Of a stretch of 64,000 bases of DNA, positions 22,370 through 34,844 are shown piece after piece; position 1 is the first letter of the stretch; each line of letters opens with the position of its first letter. The notes below the pieces were generated by a model that did no database searches, was not told the origin of the DNA, and saw nothing but the letters and a program-made list of their open reading frames with translations. The stretch lies in the NCBI RefSeq assembly GCF_052324685.1, contig NC_135211.1, positions 1,835,105 through 1,899,104 of the forward strand, given 5' to 3'. Both the position numbers and the translations under genes were made by a program. This stretch comes from Brachyhypopomus gauderio. Lineage: Eukaryota > Chordata > Actinopteri > Gymnotiformes > Hypopomidae.

Positions 22370-23520
22370 GTTTTATGTAGGACCCCAAAAGCACTTGCTG
22401 TCGCCACATGTTGACATGTTGAGCAGGACCTGAGCTATGTTTGTGGAATTTGTGCAGAGACTAAAGACCTTCACCCTTAAACATTCACTAAACCTGGTGC
22501 ATGATCTCACATCCCAGAGATTGAGAATCTGGCAAACTAACAATCGAACTGGTCAGGTAACAGCAGCATTTGAAGTGGGGTCAAAAATGTACCATTAAAG
22601 GCACTTGACATCCCCGCTCAGTTTCGTTGCATAGCCTCTTTATAGTTGTTGAAAAAACATTTTGTAGCGGAAGAAAACATTAATTTACTGGAAGACAATC
22701 CAGTGATCGCTCTTAATATCAAAGTAAAACATGTACTCTGTCCTGATAAAATTTTGACCATGTGCATTTCACCTTGGGATTTAAAGTGTTTCCCGTTAGT
22801 CTGAGTACATCAGCTGAAGGCAGCTTAACTTCTTTTTTGGTTCTTGAAGTCTTTTTTTATTCTCATCCGAAAGGCATATTCTGTTCCAGAAAACATTGGG
22901 GATTCCAATGTATCAATGACCTAGTTGGGAAAATGATTGCTGAACTCTGTAATGATCCTGATCTCAGCAGTACCAAGTGCCACAAAGGTCCACAAATCAG
23001 TTTACTCATGTATTTTATTGCCTATGGTTTGGTTTGTAAATGTGTGTTGGTGATATGGATGCATTCATGACACCACATTTTCTGGACAAAATGCGTCTTG
23101 GAGCAGAGCTCCTGCAGTGCTTCCATCAAATCTGTTTTGAATAGGTTTTGGGTGCATTTTCACATATAATTTCAAAAGCGTCATATCTAAGAGGACATAA
23201 CCCTGCAACTGAAGGCAAGGGAGCTACACTGTGTAAACTGGTGAAAATCATACACATTCCGATGACTGGTGGACAAAAGGATCAAAACTGTGACAGGAAA
23301 AGGGTCTACAAACTGACCTTTTGTTTGAAGACCTGCAGGTCGTGACAAGTGAGTAATTGAAGGAAGGGCAAATTTTAGACAAGCTAGCAGAAAAGTGTGA
23401 GTGACCTTGATGTTGCATCCTTTATGCATTGGCTCATTTCATCAAAAGCCAGCAAACAGGAGGAATGTGCTTGTTGGGTTTTTCTTTTGAGGAAGAACTA
23501 TGTAAGCACCGAAGCATCTG

Positions 23521-23594
23521 GTCTCTGTGGCGCAATCGGTTAGCACGTTCGGCTGTTAACCGAAAGGATGGTGGTTCGAGCCCACCCAGGGACG
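23521..23594 (+). tRNA. tRNA-Asn-GTT: tRNA-Asn(GTT), unit 17, A24 variant
   Basis: C11-A24 D-stem mismatch; 85-bp gap follows. Confidence 0.93.
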
Positions 23595-23679
23595 ATGTAT
23601 GTTCCTTTCTCTTCTTTTTTAGACGTATTTTGCGCAGATTAACTAAATTTCAACATTTCTCTCAAACAAATCAGCCTCT

Positions 23680-23752
23680 CGCCCAACGTGGGGCTCGAAC
23701 CCACGACCCTGAGATTAAGAGTCTCATGCTCTACCGACTGAGCTAGCCGGGC
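23680..23752 (-). tRNA. tRNA-Lys-CTT: tRNA-Lys(CTT), unit 18, standard
   Basis: Standard sequence, type 1 unit. Confidence 0.97.
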
Positions 23753-24903
23753 GTTTTATGTAGGACCCCAAAAGCACTTGCTGTCGCCACATGTTGACAT
23801 GTTGAGCAGGACCTGAGCTATGTTTGTGGAATTTGTGCAGAGACTAAAGACCTTCACCCTTAAACATTCACTAAACCTGGTGCATGATCTCACATCCCAG
23901 AGATTGAGAATCTGGCAAACTAACAATCGAACTGGTCAGGTAACAGCAGCATTTGAAGTGGGGTCAAAAATGTACCATTAAAGGCACTTGACATCCCCGC
24001 TCAGTTTCGTTGCATAGCCTCTTTATAGTTGTTGAAAAAACGTTTTGTAGCGGAAGAAAACATTAATTTACTGGAAGACAATCCAGTGATCGCTCTTAAT
24101 ATCAAAGTAAAACATGTACTCTGTCCTGATAAAATTTTGACCATGTGCATTTCACCTTGGGATTTAAAGTGTTTCCCGTTAGTCTGAGTACATCAGCTGA
24201 AGGCAGCTTAACTTCTTTTTTGGTTCTTGAAGTCTTTTTTTATTCTCATCCGAAAGGCATATTCTGTTCCAGAAAACATTGGGGATTCCAATGTATCAAT
24301 GACCTAGTTGGGAAAATGATTGCTGAACTCTGTAATGATCCTGATCTCAGCAGTACCAAGTGCCACAAAGGTCCACAAATCAGTTTACTCATGTATTTTA
24401 TTGCCTATGGTTTGGTTTGTAAATGTGTGTTGGTGATATGGATGCATTCATGACACCACATTTTCTGGACAAAATGCGTCTTGGAGCAGAGCTCCTGCAG
24501 TGCTTCCATCAAATCTGTTTTGAATAGGTTTTGGGTGCATTTTCACATATAATTTCAAAAGCGTCATATCTAAGAGGACATAACCCTGCAACTGAAGGCA
24601 AGGGAGCTACACTGTGTAAACTGGTGAAAATCATACACATTCCGATGACTGGTGGACAAAAGGATCAAAACTTTGACAGGAAAAGGGTCTACAAACTGAC
24701 CTTTTGTTTGAAGACCTGCAGGTCGTGACAAGTGAGTAATTGAAGGAAGGGCAAATTTTAGACAAGCTAGCAGAAAAGTGTGAGTGACCTTGATGTTGCA
24801 TCCTTTATGCATTGGCTCATTTCATCAAAAGCCAGCAAACAGGAGGAATGTGCTTGTTGGGTTTTTCTTTTGAGGAAGAACTATGTAAGCACCGAAGCAT
24901 CTG

Positions 24904-24909
24904 GTCTCT

Positions 24910-24950
<41 letters not shown>

Positions 24951-24977
24951 ATGGTGGTTCGAGCCCACCCAGGGACG
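24904..24977 (+). tRNA. tRNA-Asn-GTT: tRNA-Asn(GTT), unit 18, consensus
   Basis: Consensus sequence; 89-bp gap follows. Confidence 0.97.
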
Positions 24978-25066
24978 ATGTATGTTCCTTTCTCTTCTTT
25001 TTTAGACGTATTTTGCGCAAACAGATTAACTAAATTTCAACATTTCTCTCAAACAAATCAGCCTCT

Positions 25067-25139
25067 CGCCCAACGTGGGGCTCGAACCCACGACCCTGAG
25101 ATTAAGAGTCTCATGCTCTACCGACTGAGCGAGCCGGAC
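25067..25139 (-). tRNA. tRNA-Lys-CTT: tRNA-Lys(CTT), unit 19, form B
   Basis: U2 and C9; the unit begins as type 2 but ends with type 1 markers. Confidence 0.95.
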
Positions 25140-26290
25140 GTTTTTTGTAGGACCCCAAAAGCACTTGCTGTCGCCACATGTTGACATGTTGAGCAGGACC
25201 TGAGCTATGTTTGTGGAATTTGTGCAGAGACTAAAGACCTTCACCCTTAAACATTCACTAAACCTGGTGCATGATCTCACATCCCAGAGATTGAGAATCT
25301 GGCAAACTAACAATCGAACTGGTCAGGTAACAGCAGCATTTGAAGTGGGGTCAAAAATGTACCATTAAAGGCACTTGACATCCCCGCTCAGTTTCGTTGC
25401 ATAGCCTCTTTATAGTTGTTGAAAAAACATTTTGTAGCGGAAGAAAACATTAATTTACTGGAAGACAATCCAGTGATCGCTCTTAATATCAAAGTAAAAC
25501 ATGTACTCTGTCCTGATAAAATTTTGACCATGTGCATTTCACCTTGGGATTTAAAGTGTTTCCCGTTAGTCTGAGTACATCAGCTGAAGGCAGCTTAACT
25601 TCTTTTTTGGTTCTTGAAGTCTTTTTTTATTCTCATCCGAAAGGCATATTCTGTTCCAGAAAACATTGGGGATTCCAATGTATCAATGACCTAGTTGGGA
25701 AAATGATTGCTGAACTCTGTAATGATCCTGATCTCAGCAGTACCAAGTGCCACAAAGGTCCACAAATCAGTTTACTCATGTATTTTATTGCCTATGGTTT
25801 GGTTTGTAAATGTGTGTTGGTGATATGGATGCATTCATGACACCACATTTTCTGGACAAAATGCGTCTTGGAGCAGAGCTCCTGCAGTGCTTCCATCAAA
25901 TCTGTTTTGAATAGGTTTTGGGTGCATTTTCACATATAATTTCAAAAGCGTCATATCTAAGAGGACATAACCCTGCAACTGAAGGCAAGGGAGCTACACT
26001 GTGTAAACTGGTGAAAATCATACACATTCCGATGACTGGTGGACAAAAGGATCAAAACTGTGACAGGAAAAGGGTCTACAAACTGACCTTTTGTTTGAAG
26101 ACCTGCAGGTCGTGACAAGTGAGTAATTGAAGGAAGGGCAAATTTTAGACAAGCTAGCAGAAAAGTGTGAGTGACCTTGATGTTGCATCCTTTATGCATT
26201 GGCTCATTTCATCAAAAGCCAGCAAACAGGAGGAATGTGCTTGTTGGGTTTTTCTTTTGAGGAAGAACTATGTAAGCACAGAAGCATCTG

Positions 26291-26296
26291 GTCTCT

Positions 26297-26337
<41 letters not shown>

Positions 26338-26364
26338 ATGGTGGTTCGAGCCCACCCAGGGAAG
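26291..26364 (+). tRNA. tRNA-Asn-GTT: tRNA-Asn(GTT), unit 19, A72 variant in a hybrid unit
   Basis: G1-A72 mismatch and 'cagaagc' flank. It is the only A72 copy that follows a form-B tRNA-Lys unit; the others sit in type 1 units. The following gap has a private change ('gcggaaac'). Confidence 0.93.
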
Positions 26365-26453
26365 ATGTATGTTCCTTTCTCTTCTTTTTTAGACGTATTT
26401 TGCGGAAACAGATTAACTAAATTTCAACATTTCTCTCAAACAAATCAGCCTCT

Positions 26454-26526
26454 CGCCCAACGTGGGGCTCGAACCCACGACCCTGAGATTAAGAGTCTCA
26501 TGCTCTACCGACTGAGCTAGCCGGGC
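26454..26526 (-). tRNA. tRNA-Lys-CTT: tRNA-Lys(CTT), unit 20, standard
   Basis: Standard gene in a type-1-like unit, but preceded by an 89-bp gap instead of 85 bp. Confidence 0.97.
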
Positions 26527-27677
26527 GTTTTATGTAGGACCCCAAAAGCACTTGCTGTCGCCACATGTTGACATGTTGAGCAGGACCTGAGCTATGTTTG
26601 TGGAATTTGTGCAGAGACTAAAGACCTTCACCCTTAAACATTCACTAAACCTGGTGCATGATCTCACATCCCAGAGATTGAGAATCTGGCAAACTAACAA
26701 TCGAACTGGTCAGGTAACAGCAGCATTTGAAGTGGGGTCAAAAATGTACCATTAAAGGCACTTGACATCCCCGCTCAGTTTCGTTGCATAGCCTCTTTAT
26801 AGTTGTTGAAAAAACGTTTTGTAGCGGAAGAAAACATTAATTTACTGGAAGACAATCCAGTGATCGCTCTTAATATCAAAGTAAAACATGTACTCTGTCC
26901 TGATAAAATTTTGACCATGTGCATTTCACCTTGGGATTTAAAGTGTTTCCCGTTAGTCTGAGTACATCAGCTGAAGGCAGCTTAACTTCTTTTTTGGTTC
27001 TTGAAGTCTTTTTTTATTCTCATCCGAAAGGCATATTCTGTTCCAGAAAACATTGGGGATTCCAATGTATCAATGACCTAGTTGGGAAAATGATTGCTGA
27101 ACTCTGTAATGATCCTGATCTCAGCAGTACCAAGTGCCACAAAGGTCCACAAATCAGTTTACTCATGTATTTTATTGCCTATGGTTTGGTTTGTAAATGT
27201 GTGTTGGTGATATGGATGCATTCATGACACCACATTTTCTGGACAAAATGCGTCTTGGAGCAGAGCTCCTGCAGTGCTTCCATCAAATCTGTTTTGAATA
27301 GGTTTTGGGTGCATTTTCACATATAATTTCAAAAGCGTCATATCTAAGAGGACATAACCCTGCAACTGAAGGCAAGGGAGCTACACTGTGTAAACTGGTG
27401 AAAATCATACACATTCCGATGACTGGTGGACAAAAGGATCAAAACTTTGACAGGAAAAGGGTCTACAAACTGACCTTTTGTTTGAAGACCTGCAGGTCGT
27501 GACAAGTGAGTAATTGAAGGAAGGGCAAATTTTAGACAAGCTAGCAGAAAAGTGTGAGTGACCTTGATGTTGCATCCTTTATGCATTGGCTCATTTCATC
27601 AAAAGCCAGCAAACAGGAGGAATGTGCTTGTTGGGTTTTTCTTTTGAGGAAGAACTATGTAAGCACCGAAGCATCTG

Positions 27678-27683
27678 GTCTCT

Positions 27684-27724
<41 letters not shown>

Positions 27725-27751
27725 ATGGTGGTTCGAGCCCACCCAGGGACG
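27678..27751 (+). tRNA. tRNA-Asn-GTT: tRNA-Asn(GTT), unit 20, consensus
   Basis: Consensus sequence; 89-bp gap follows. Confidence 0.97.
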
Positions 27752-27840
27752 ATGTATGTTCCTTTCTCTTCTTTTTTAGACGTATTTTGCGCAAACAGAT
27801 TAACTAAATTTCAACATTTCTCTCAAACAAATCAGCCTCT

Positions 27841-27913
27841 CGCCCAACGTGGGGCTCGAACCCACGACCCTGAGATTAAGAGTCTCATGCTCTACCGACT
27901 GAGCGAGCCGGAC
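27841..27913 (-). tRNA. tRNA-Lys-CTT: tRNA-Lys(CTT), unit 21, form B
   Basis: U2 and C9; first of two adjacent form-B units (21, 22), the only such pair in the window. Confidence 0.95.
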
Positions 27914-29064
27914 GTTTTTTGTAGGACCCCAAAAGCACTTGCTGTCGCCACATGTTGACATGTTGAGCAGGACCTGAGCTATGTTTGTGGAATTTGTGCA
28001 GAGACTAAAGACCTTCACCCTTAAACATTCACTAAACCTGGTGCATGATCTCACATCCCAGAGATTGAGAATCTGGCAAACTAACAATCGAACTGGTCAG
28101 GTAACAGCAGCATTTGAAGTGGGGTCAAAAATGTACCATTAAAGGCACTTGACATCCCCGCTCAGTTTCGTTGCATAGCCTCTTTATAGTTGTTGAAAAA
28201 ACATTTTGTAGCGGAAGAAAACATTAATTTACTGGAAGACAATCCAGTGATCGCTCTTAATATCAAAGTAAAACATGTACTCTGTCCTGATAAAATTTTG
28301 ACCATGTGCATTTCACCTTGGGATTTAAAGTGTTTCCCGTTAGTCTGAGTACATCAGCTGAAGGCAGCTTAACTTCTTTTTTGGTTCTTGAAGTCTTTTT
28401 TTATTCTCATCCGAAAGGCATATTCTGTTCCAGAAAACATTGGGGATTCCAATGTATCAATGACCTAGTTGGGAAAATGATTGCTGAACTCTGTAATGAT
28501 CCTGATCTCAGCAGTACCAAGTGCCACAAAGGTCCACAAATCAGTTTACTCATGTATTTTATTGCCTATGGTTTGGTTTGTAAATGTGTGTTGGTGATAT
28601 GGATGCATTCATGACACCACATTTTCTGGACAAAATGCGTCTTGGAGCAGAGCTCCTGCAGTGCTTCCATCAAATCTGTTTTGAATAGGTTTTGGGTGCA
28701 TTTTCACATATAATTTCAAAAGCGTCATATCTAAGAGGACATAACCCTGCAACTGAAGGCAAGGGAGCTACACTGTGTAAACTGGTGAAAATCATACACA
28801 TTCCGATGACTGGTGGACAAAAGGATCAAAACTGTGACAGGAAAAGGGTCTACAAACTGACCTTTTGTTTGAAGACCTGCAGGTCGTGACAAGTGAGTAA
28901 TTGAAGGAAGGGCAAATTTTAGACAAGCTAGCAGAAAAGTGTGAGTGACCTTGATGTTGCATCCTTTATGCATTGGCTCATTTCATCAAAAGCCAGCAAA
29001 CAGGAGGAATGTGCTTGTTGGGTTTTTCTTTTGAGGAAGAACTATGTAAGCACCGAAGCATCTG

Positions 29065-29070
29065 GTCTCT

Positions 29071-29111
<41 letters not shown>

Positions 29112-29138
29112 ATGGTGGTTCGAGCCCACCCAGGGACG
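29065..29138 (+). tRNA. tRNA-Asn-GTT: tRNA-Asn(GTT), unit 21, consensus
   Basis: Consensus sequence; 89-bp gap follows. Confidence 0.97.
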
Positions 29139-29227
29139 ATGTATGTTCCTTTCTCTTCTTTTTTAGACGTATTTTGCGCAAACAGATTAACTAAATTTCA
29201 ACATTTCTCTCAAACAAATCAGCCTCT

Positions 29228-29300
29228 CGCCCAACGTGGGGCTCGAACCCACGACCCTGAGATTAAGAGTCTCATGCTCTACCGACTGAGCGAGCCGGAC
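29228..29300 (-). tRNA. tRNA-Lys-CTT: tRNA-Lys(CTT), unit 22, form B
   Basis: U2 and C9; second of the adjacent form-B pair. Confidence 0.95.
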
Positions 29301-30451
29301 GTTTTTTGTAGGACCCCAAAAGCACTTGCTGTCGCCACATGTTGACATGTTGAGCAGGACCTGAGCTATGTTTGTGGAATTTGTGCAGAGACTAAAGACC
29401 TTCACCCTTAAACATTCACTAAACCTGGTGCATGATCTCACATCCCAGAGATTGAGAATCTGGCAAACTAACAATCGAACTGGTCAGGTAACAGCAGCAT
29501 TTGAAGTGGGGTCAAAAATGTACCATTAAAGGCACTTGACATCCCCGCTCAGTTTCGTTGCATAGCCTCTTTATAGTTGTTGAAAAAACATTTTGTAGCG
29601 GAAGAAAACATTAATTTACTGGAAGACAATCCAGTGATCGCTCTTAATATCAAAGTAAAACATGTACTCTGTCCTGATAAAATTTTGACCATGTGCATTT
29701 CACCTTGGGATTTAAAGTGTTTCCCGTTAGTCTGAGTACATCAGCTGAAGGCAGCTTAACTTCTTTTTTGGTTCTTGAAGTCTTTTTTTATTCTCATCCG
29801 AAAGGCATATTCTGTTCCAGAAAACATTGGGGATTCCAATGTATCAATGACCTAGTTGGGAAAATGATTGCTGAACTCTGTAATGATCCTGATCTCAGCA
29901 GTACCAAGTGCCACAAAGGTCCACAAATCAGTTTACTCATGTATTTTATTGCCTATGGTTTGGTTTGTAAATGTGTGTTGGTGATATGGATGCATTCATG
30001 ACACCACATTTTCTGGACAAAATGCGTCTTGGAGCAGAGCTCCTGCAGTGCTTCCATCAAATCTGTTTTGAATAGGTTTTGGGTGCATTTTCACATATAA
30101 TTTCAAAAGCGTCATATCTAAGAGGACATAACCCTGCAACTGAAGGCAAGGGAGCTACACTGTGTAAACTGGTGAAAATCATACACATTCCGATGACTGG
30201 TGGACAAAAGGATCAAAACTGTGACAGGAAAAGGGTCTACAAACTGACCTTTTGTTTGAAGACCTGCAGGTCGTGACAAGTGAGTAATTGAAGGAAGGGC
30301 AAATTTTAGACAAGCTAGCAGAAAAGTGTGAGTGACCTTGATGTTGCATCCTTTATGCATTGGCTCATTTCATCAAAAGCCAGCAAACAGGAGGAATGTG
30401 CTTGTTGGGTTTTTCTTTTGAGGAAGAACTATGTAAGCACCGAAGCATCTG

Positions 30452-30457
30452 GTCTCT

Positions 30458-30498
<41 letters not shown>

Positions 30499-30525
30499 AT
30501 GGTGGTTCGAGCCCACCCAGGGACG
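30452..30525 (+). tRNA. tRNA-Asn-GTT: tRNA-Asn(GTT), unit 22, consensus
   Basis: Consensus sequence; 'gacata' gap follows. Confidence 0.97.
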
Positions 30526-30614
30526 ATGTATGTTCCTTTCTCTTCTTTTTTAGACATATTTTGCGCAAACAGATTAACTAAATTTCAACATTTCTCTCAA
30601 ACAAATCAGCCTCT

Positions 30615-30687
30615 CGCCCAACGTGGGGCTCGAACCCACGACCCTGAGATTAAGAGTCTCATGCTCTACCGACTGAGCTAGCCGGGC
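30615..30687 (-). tRNA. tRNA-Lys-CTT: tRNA-Lys(CTT), unit 23, standard
   Basis: Standard sequence, type 3 unit. Confidence 0.97.
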
Positions 30688-31838
30688 GTTTTATGTAGGA
30701 CCCCAAAAGCACTTGCTGTCGCCACATGTTGACATGTTGAGCAGGACCTGAGCTATGTTTGTGGAATTTGTGCAGAGACTAAAGACCTTCACCCTTAAAC
30801 ATTCACTAAACCTGGTGCATGATCTCACATCCCAGAGATTGAGAATCTGGCAAACTAACAATCGAACTGGTCAGGTAACAGCAGCATTTGAAGTGGGGTC
30901 AAAAATGTACCATTAAAGGCACTTGACATCCCCGCTCAGTTTCGTTGCATAGCCTCTTTATAGTTGTTGAAAAAACATTTTGTAGCGGAAGAAAACATTA
31001 ATTTACTGGAAGACAATCCAGTGATCGCTCTTAATATCAAAGTAAAACATGTACTCTGTCCTGATAAAATTTTGACCATGTGCATTTCACCTTGGGATTT
31101 AAAGTGTTTCCCGTTAGTCTGAGTACATCAGCTGAAGGCAGCTTAACTTCTTTTTTGGTTCTTGAAGTCTTTTTTTATTCTCATCCGAAAGGCATATTCT
31201 GTTCCAGAAAACATTGGGGATTCCAATGTATCAATGACCTAGTTGGGAAAATGATTGCTGAACTCTGTAATGATCCTGATCTCAGCAGTACCAAGTGCCA
31301 CAAAGGTCCACAAATCAGTTTACTCATGTATTTTATTGCCTATGGTTTGGTTTGTAAATGTGTGTTGGTGATATGGATGCATTCATGACACCACATTTTC
31401 TGGACAAAATGCGTCTTGGAGCAGAGCTCCTGCAGTGCTTCCATCAAATCTGTTTTGAATAGGTTTTGGGTGCATTTTCACATATAATTTCAAAAGCGTC
31501 ATATCTAAGAGGACATAACCCTGCAACTGAAGGCAAGGGAGCTACACTGTGTAAACTGGTGAAAATCATACACATTCCGATGACTGGTGGACAAAAGGAT
31601 CAAAACTGTGACAGGAAAAGGGTCTACAAACTGACCTTTTGTTTGAAGACCTGCAGGTCGTGACAAGTGAGTAATTGAAGGAAGGGCAAATTTTAGACAA
31701 GCTAGCAGAAAAGTGTGAGTGACCTTGATGTTGCATCCTTTATGCATTGGCTCATTTCATCAAAAGCCAGCAAACAGGAGGAATGTGCTTGTTGGGTTTT
31801 TCTTTTGAGGAAGAACTATGTAAGCACCGAAGCATCTG

Positions 31839-31912
31839 GTCTCTGTGGCGCAATCGGTTAGCACGTTCGGCTGTTAACCGAAAGGATGGTGGTTCGAGCC
31901 CACCCAGGGACG
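31839..31912 (+). tRNA. tRNA-Asn-GTT: tRNA-Asn(GTT), unit 23, A24 variant
   Basis: C11-A24 D-stem mismatch; 85-bp gap follows. Confidence 0.93.
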
Positions 31913-31997
31913 ATGTATGTTCCTTTCTCTTCTTTTTTAGACGTATTTTGCGCAGATTAACTAAATTTCAACATTTCTCTCAAACAAATCAGCCTCT

Positions 31998-32070
31998 CGC
32001 CCAACGTGGGGCTCGAACCCACGACCCTGAGATTAAGAGTCTCATGCTCTACCGACTGAGCTAGCCGGGC
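31998..32070 (-). tRNA. tRNA-Lys-CTT: tRNA-Lys(CTT), unit 24, standard
   Basis: Standard sequence, type 1 unit opening trimer 24-25-26. Confidence 0.97.
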
Positions 32071-33221
32071 GTTTTATGTAGGACCCCAAAAGCACTTGCT
32101 GTCGCCACATGTTGACATGTTGAGCAGGACCTGAGCTATGTTTGTGGAATTTGTGCAGAGACTAAAGACCTTCACCCTTAAACATTCACTAAACCTGGTG
32201 CATGATCTCACATCCCAGAGATTGAGAATCTGGCAAACTAACAATCGAACTGGTCAGGTAACAGCAGCATTTGAAGTGGGGTCAAAAATGTACCATTAAA
32301 GGCACTTGACATCCCCGCTCAGTTTCGTTGCATAGCCTCTTTATAGTTGTTGAAAAAACGTTTTGTAGCGGAAGAAAACATTAATTTACTGGAAGACAAT
32401 CCAGTGATCGCTCTTAATATCAAAGTAAAACATGTACTCTGTCCTGATAAAATTTTGACCATGTGCATTTCACCTTGGGATTTAAAGTGTTTCCCGTTAG
32501 TCTGAGTACATCAGCTGAAGGCAGCTTAACTTCTTTTTTGGTTCTTGAAGTCTTTTTTTATTCTCATCCGAAAGGCATATTCTGTTCCAGAAAACATTGG
32601 GGATTCCAATGTATCAATGACCTAGTTGGGAAAATGATTGCTGAACTCTGTAATGATCCTGATCTCAGCAGTACCAAGTGCCACAAAGGTCCACAAATCA
32701 GTTTACTCATGTATTTTATTGCCTATGGTTTGGTTTGTAAATGTGTGTTGGTGATATGGATGCATTCATGACACCACATTTTCTGGACAAAATGCGTCTT
32801 GGAGCAGAGCTCCTGCAGTGCTTCCATCAAATCTGTTTTGAATAGGTTTTGGGTGCATTTTCACATATAATTTCAAAAGCGTCATATCTAAGAGGACATA
32901 ACCCTGCAACTGAAGGCAAGGGAGCTACACTGTGTAAACTGGTGAAAATCATACACATTCCGATGACTGGTGGACAAAAGGATCAAAACTTTGACAGGAA
33001 AAGGGTCTACAAACTGACCTTTTGTTTGAAGACCTGCAGGTCGTGACAAGTGAGTAATTGAAGGAAGGGCAAATTTTAGACAAGCTAGCAGAAAAGTGTG
33101 AGTGACCTTGATGTTGCATCCTTTATGCATTGGCTCATTTCATCAAAAGCCAGCAAACAGGAGGAATGTGCTTGTTGGGTTTTTCTTTTGAGGAAGAACT
33201 ATGTAAGCACCGAAGCATCTG

Positions 33222-33227
33222 GTCTCT

Positions 33228-33268
<41 letters not shown>

Positions 33269-33295
33269 ATGGTGGTTCGAGCCCACCCAGGGAAG
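33222..33295 (+). tRNA. tRNA-Asn-GTT: tRNA-Asn(GTT), unit 24, A72 variant
   Basis: G1-A72 mismatch but with flank 'ccgaagc' and 'gtcgtg' upstream, unlike the other type 1 A72 copies: a marker recombinant within about 250 bp. Confidence 0.93.
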
Positions 33296-33384
33296 ATGTA
33301 TGTTCCTTTCTCTTCTTTTTTAGACGTATTTTGCGCAAACAGATTAACTAAATTTCAACATTTCTCTCAAACAAATCAGCCTCT

Positions 33385-33457
33385 CGCCCAACGTGGGGCT
33401 CGAACCCACGACCCTGAGATTAAGAGTCTCATGCTCTACCGACTGAGCGAGCCGGAC
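33385..33457 (-). tRNA. tRNA-Lys-CTT: tRNA-Lys(CTT), unit 25, form B
   Basis: U2 and C9 with form-B leader. Confidence 0.95.
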
Positions 33458-34608
33458 GTTTTTTGTAGGACCCCAAAAGCACTTGCTGTCGCCACATGTT
33501 GACATGTTGAGCAGGACCTGAGCTATGTTTGTGGAATTTGTGCAGAGACTAAAGACCTTCACCCTTAAACATTCACTAAACCTGGTGCATGATCTCACAT
33601 CCCAGAGATTGAGAATCTGGCAAACTAACAATCGAACTGGTCAGGTAACAGCAGCATTTGAAGTGGGGTCAAAAATGTACCATTAAAGGCACTTGACATC
33701 CCCGCTCAGTTTCGTTGCATAGCCTCTTTATAGTTGTTGAAAAAACATTTTGTAGCGGAAGAAAACATTAATTTACTGGAAGACAATCCAGTGATCGCTC
33801 TTAATATCAAAGTAAAACATGTACTCTGTCCTGATAAAATTTTGACCATGTGCATTTCACCTTGGGATTTAAAGTGTTTCCCGTTAGTCTGAGTACATCA
33901 GCTGAAGGCAGCTTAACTTCTTTTTTGGTTCTTGAAGTCTTTTTTTATTCTCATCCGAAAGGCATATTCTGTTCCAGAAAACATTGGGGATTCCAATGTA
34001 TCAATGACCTAGTTGGGAAAATGATTGCTGAACTCTGTAATGATCCTGATCTCAGCAGTACCAAGTGCCACAAAGGTCCACAAATCAGTTTACTCATGTA
34101 TTTTATTGCCTATGGTTTGGTTTGTAAATGTGTGTTGGTGATATGGATGCATTCATGACACCACATTTTCTGGACAAAATGCGTCTTGGAGCAGAGCTCC
34201 TGCAGTGCTTCCATCAAATCTGTTTTGAATAGGTTTTGGGTGCATTTTCACATATAATTTCAAAAGCGTCATATCTAAGAGGACATAACCCTGCAACTGA
34301 AGGCAAGGGAGCTACACTGTGTAAACTGGTGAAAATCATACACATTCCGATGACTGGTGGACAAAAGGATCAAAACTGTGACAGGAAAAGGGTCTACAAA
34401 CTGACCTTTTGTTTGAAGACCTGCAGGTCGTGACAAGTGAGTAATTGAAGGAAGGGCAAATTTTAGACAAGCTAGCAGAAAAGTGTGAGTGACCTTGATG
34501 TTGCATCCTTTATGCATTGGCTCATTTCATCAAAAGCCAGCAAACAGGAGGAATGTGCTTGTTGGGTTTTTCTTTTGAGGAAGAACTATGTAAGCACCGA
34601 AGCATCTG

Positions 34609-34614
34609 GTCTCT

Positions 34615-34655
<41 letters not shown>

Positions 34656-34682
34656 ATGGTGGTTCGAGCCCACCCAGGGACG
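34609..34682 (+). tRNA. tRNA-Asn-GTT: tRNA-Asn(GTT), unit 25, consensus
   Basis: Consensus sequence; 'gacata' gap follows. Confidence 0.97.
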
Positions 34683-34771
34683 ATGTATGTTCCTTTCTCT
34701 TCTTTTTTAGACATATTTTGCGCAAACAGATTAACTAAATTTCAACATTTCTCTCAAACAAATCAGCCTCT

Positions 34772-34844
34772 CGCCCAACGTGGGGCTCGAACCCACGACC
34801 CTGAGATTAAGAGTCTCATGCTCTACCGACTGAGCTAGCCGGGC
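34772..34844 (-). tRNA. tRNA-Lys-CTT: tRNA-Lys(CTT), unit 26, standard
   Basis: Standard sequence, type 3 unit; private 'gagccgg' change about 55 bp upstream of the gene. Confidence 0.97.
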
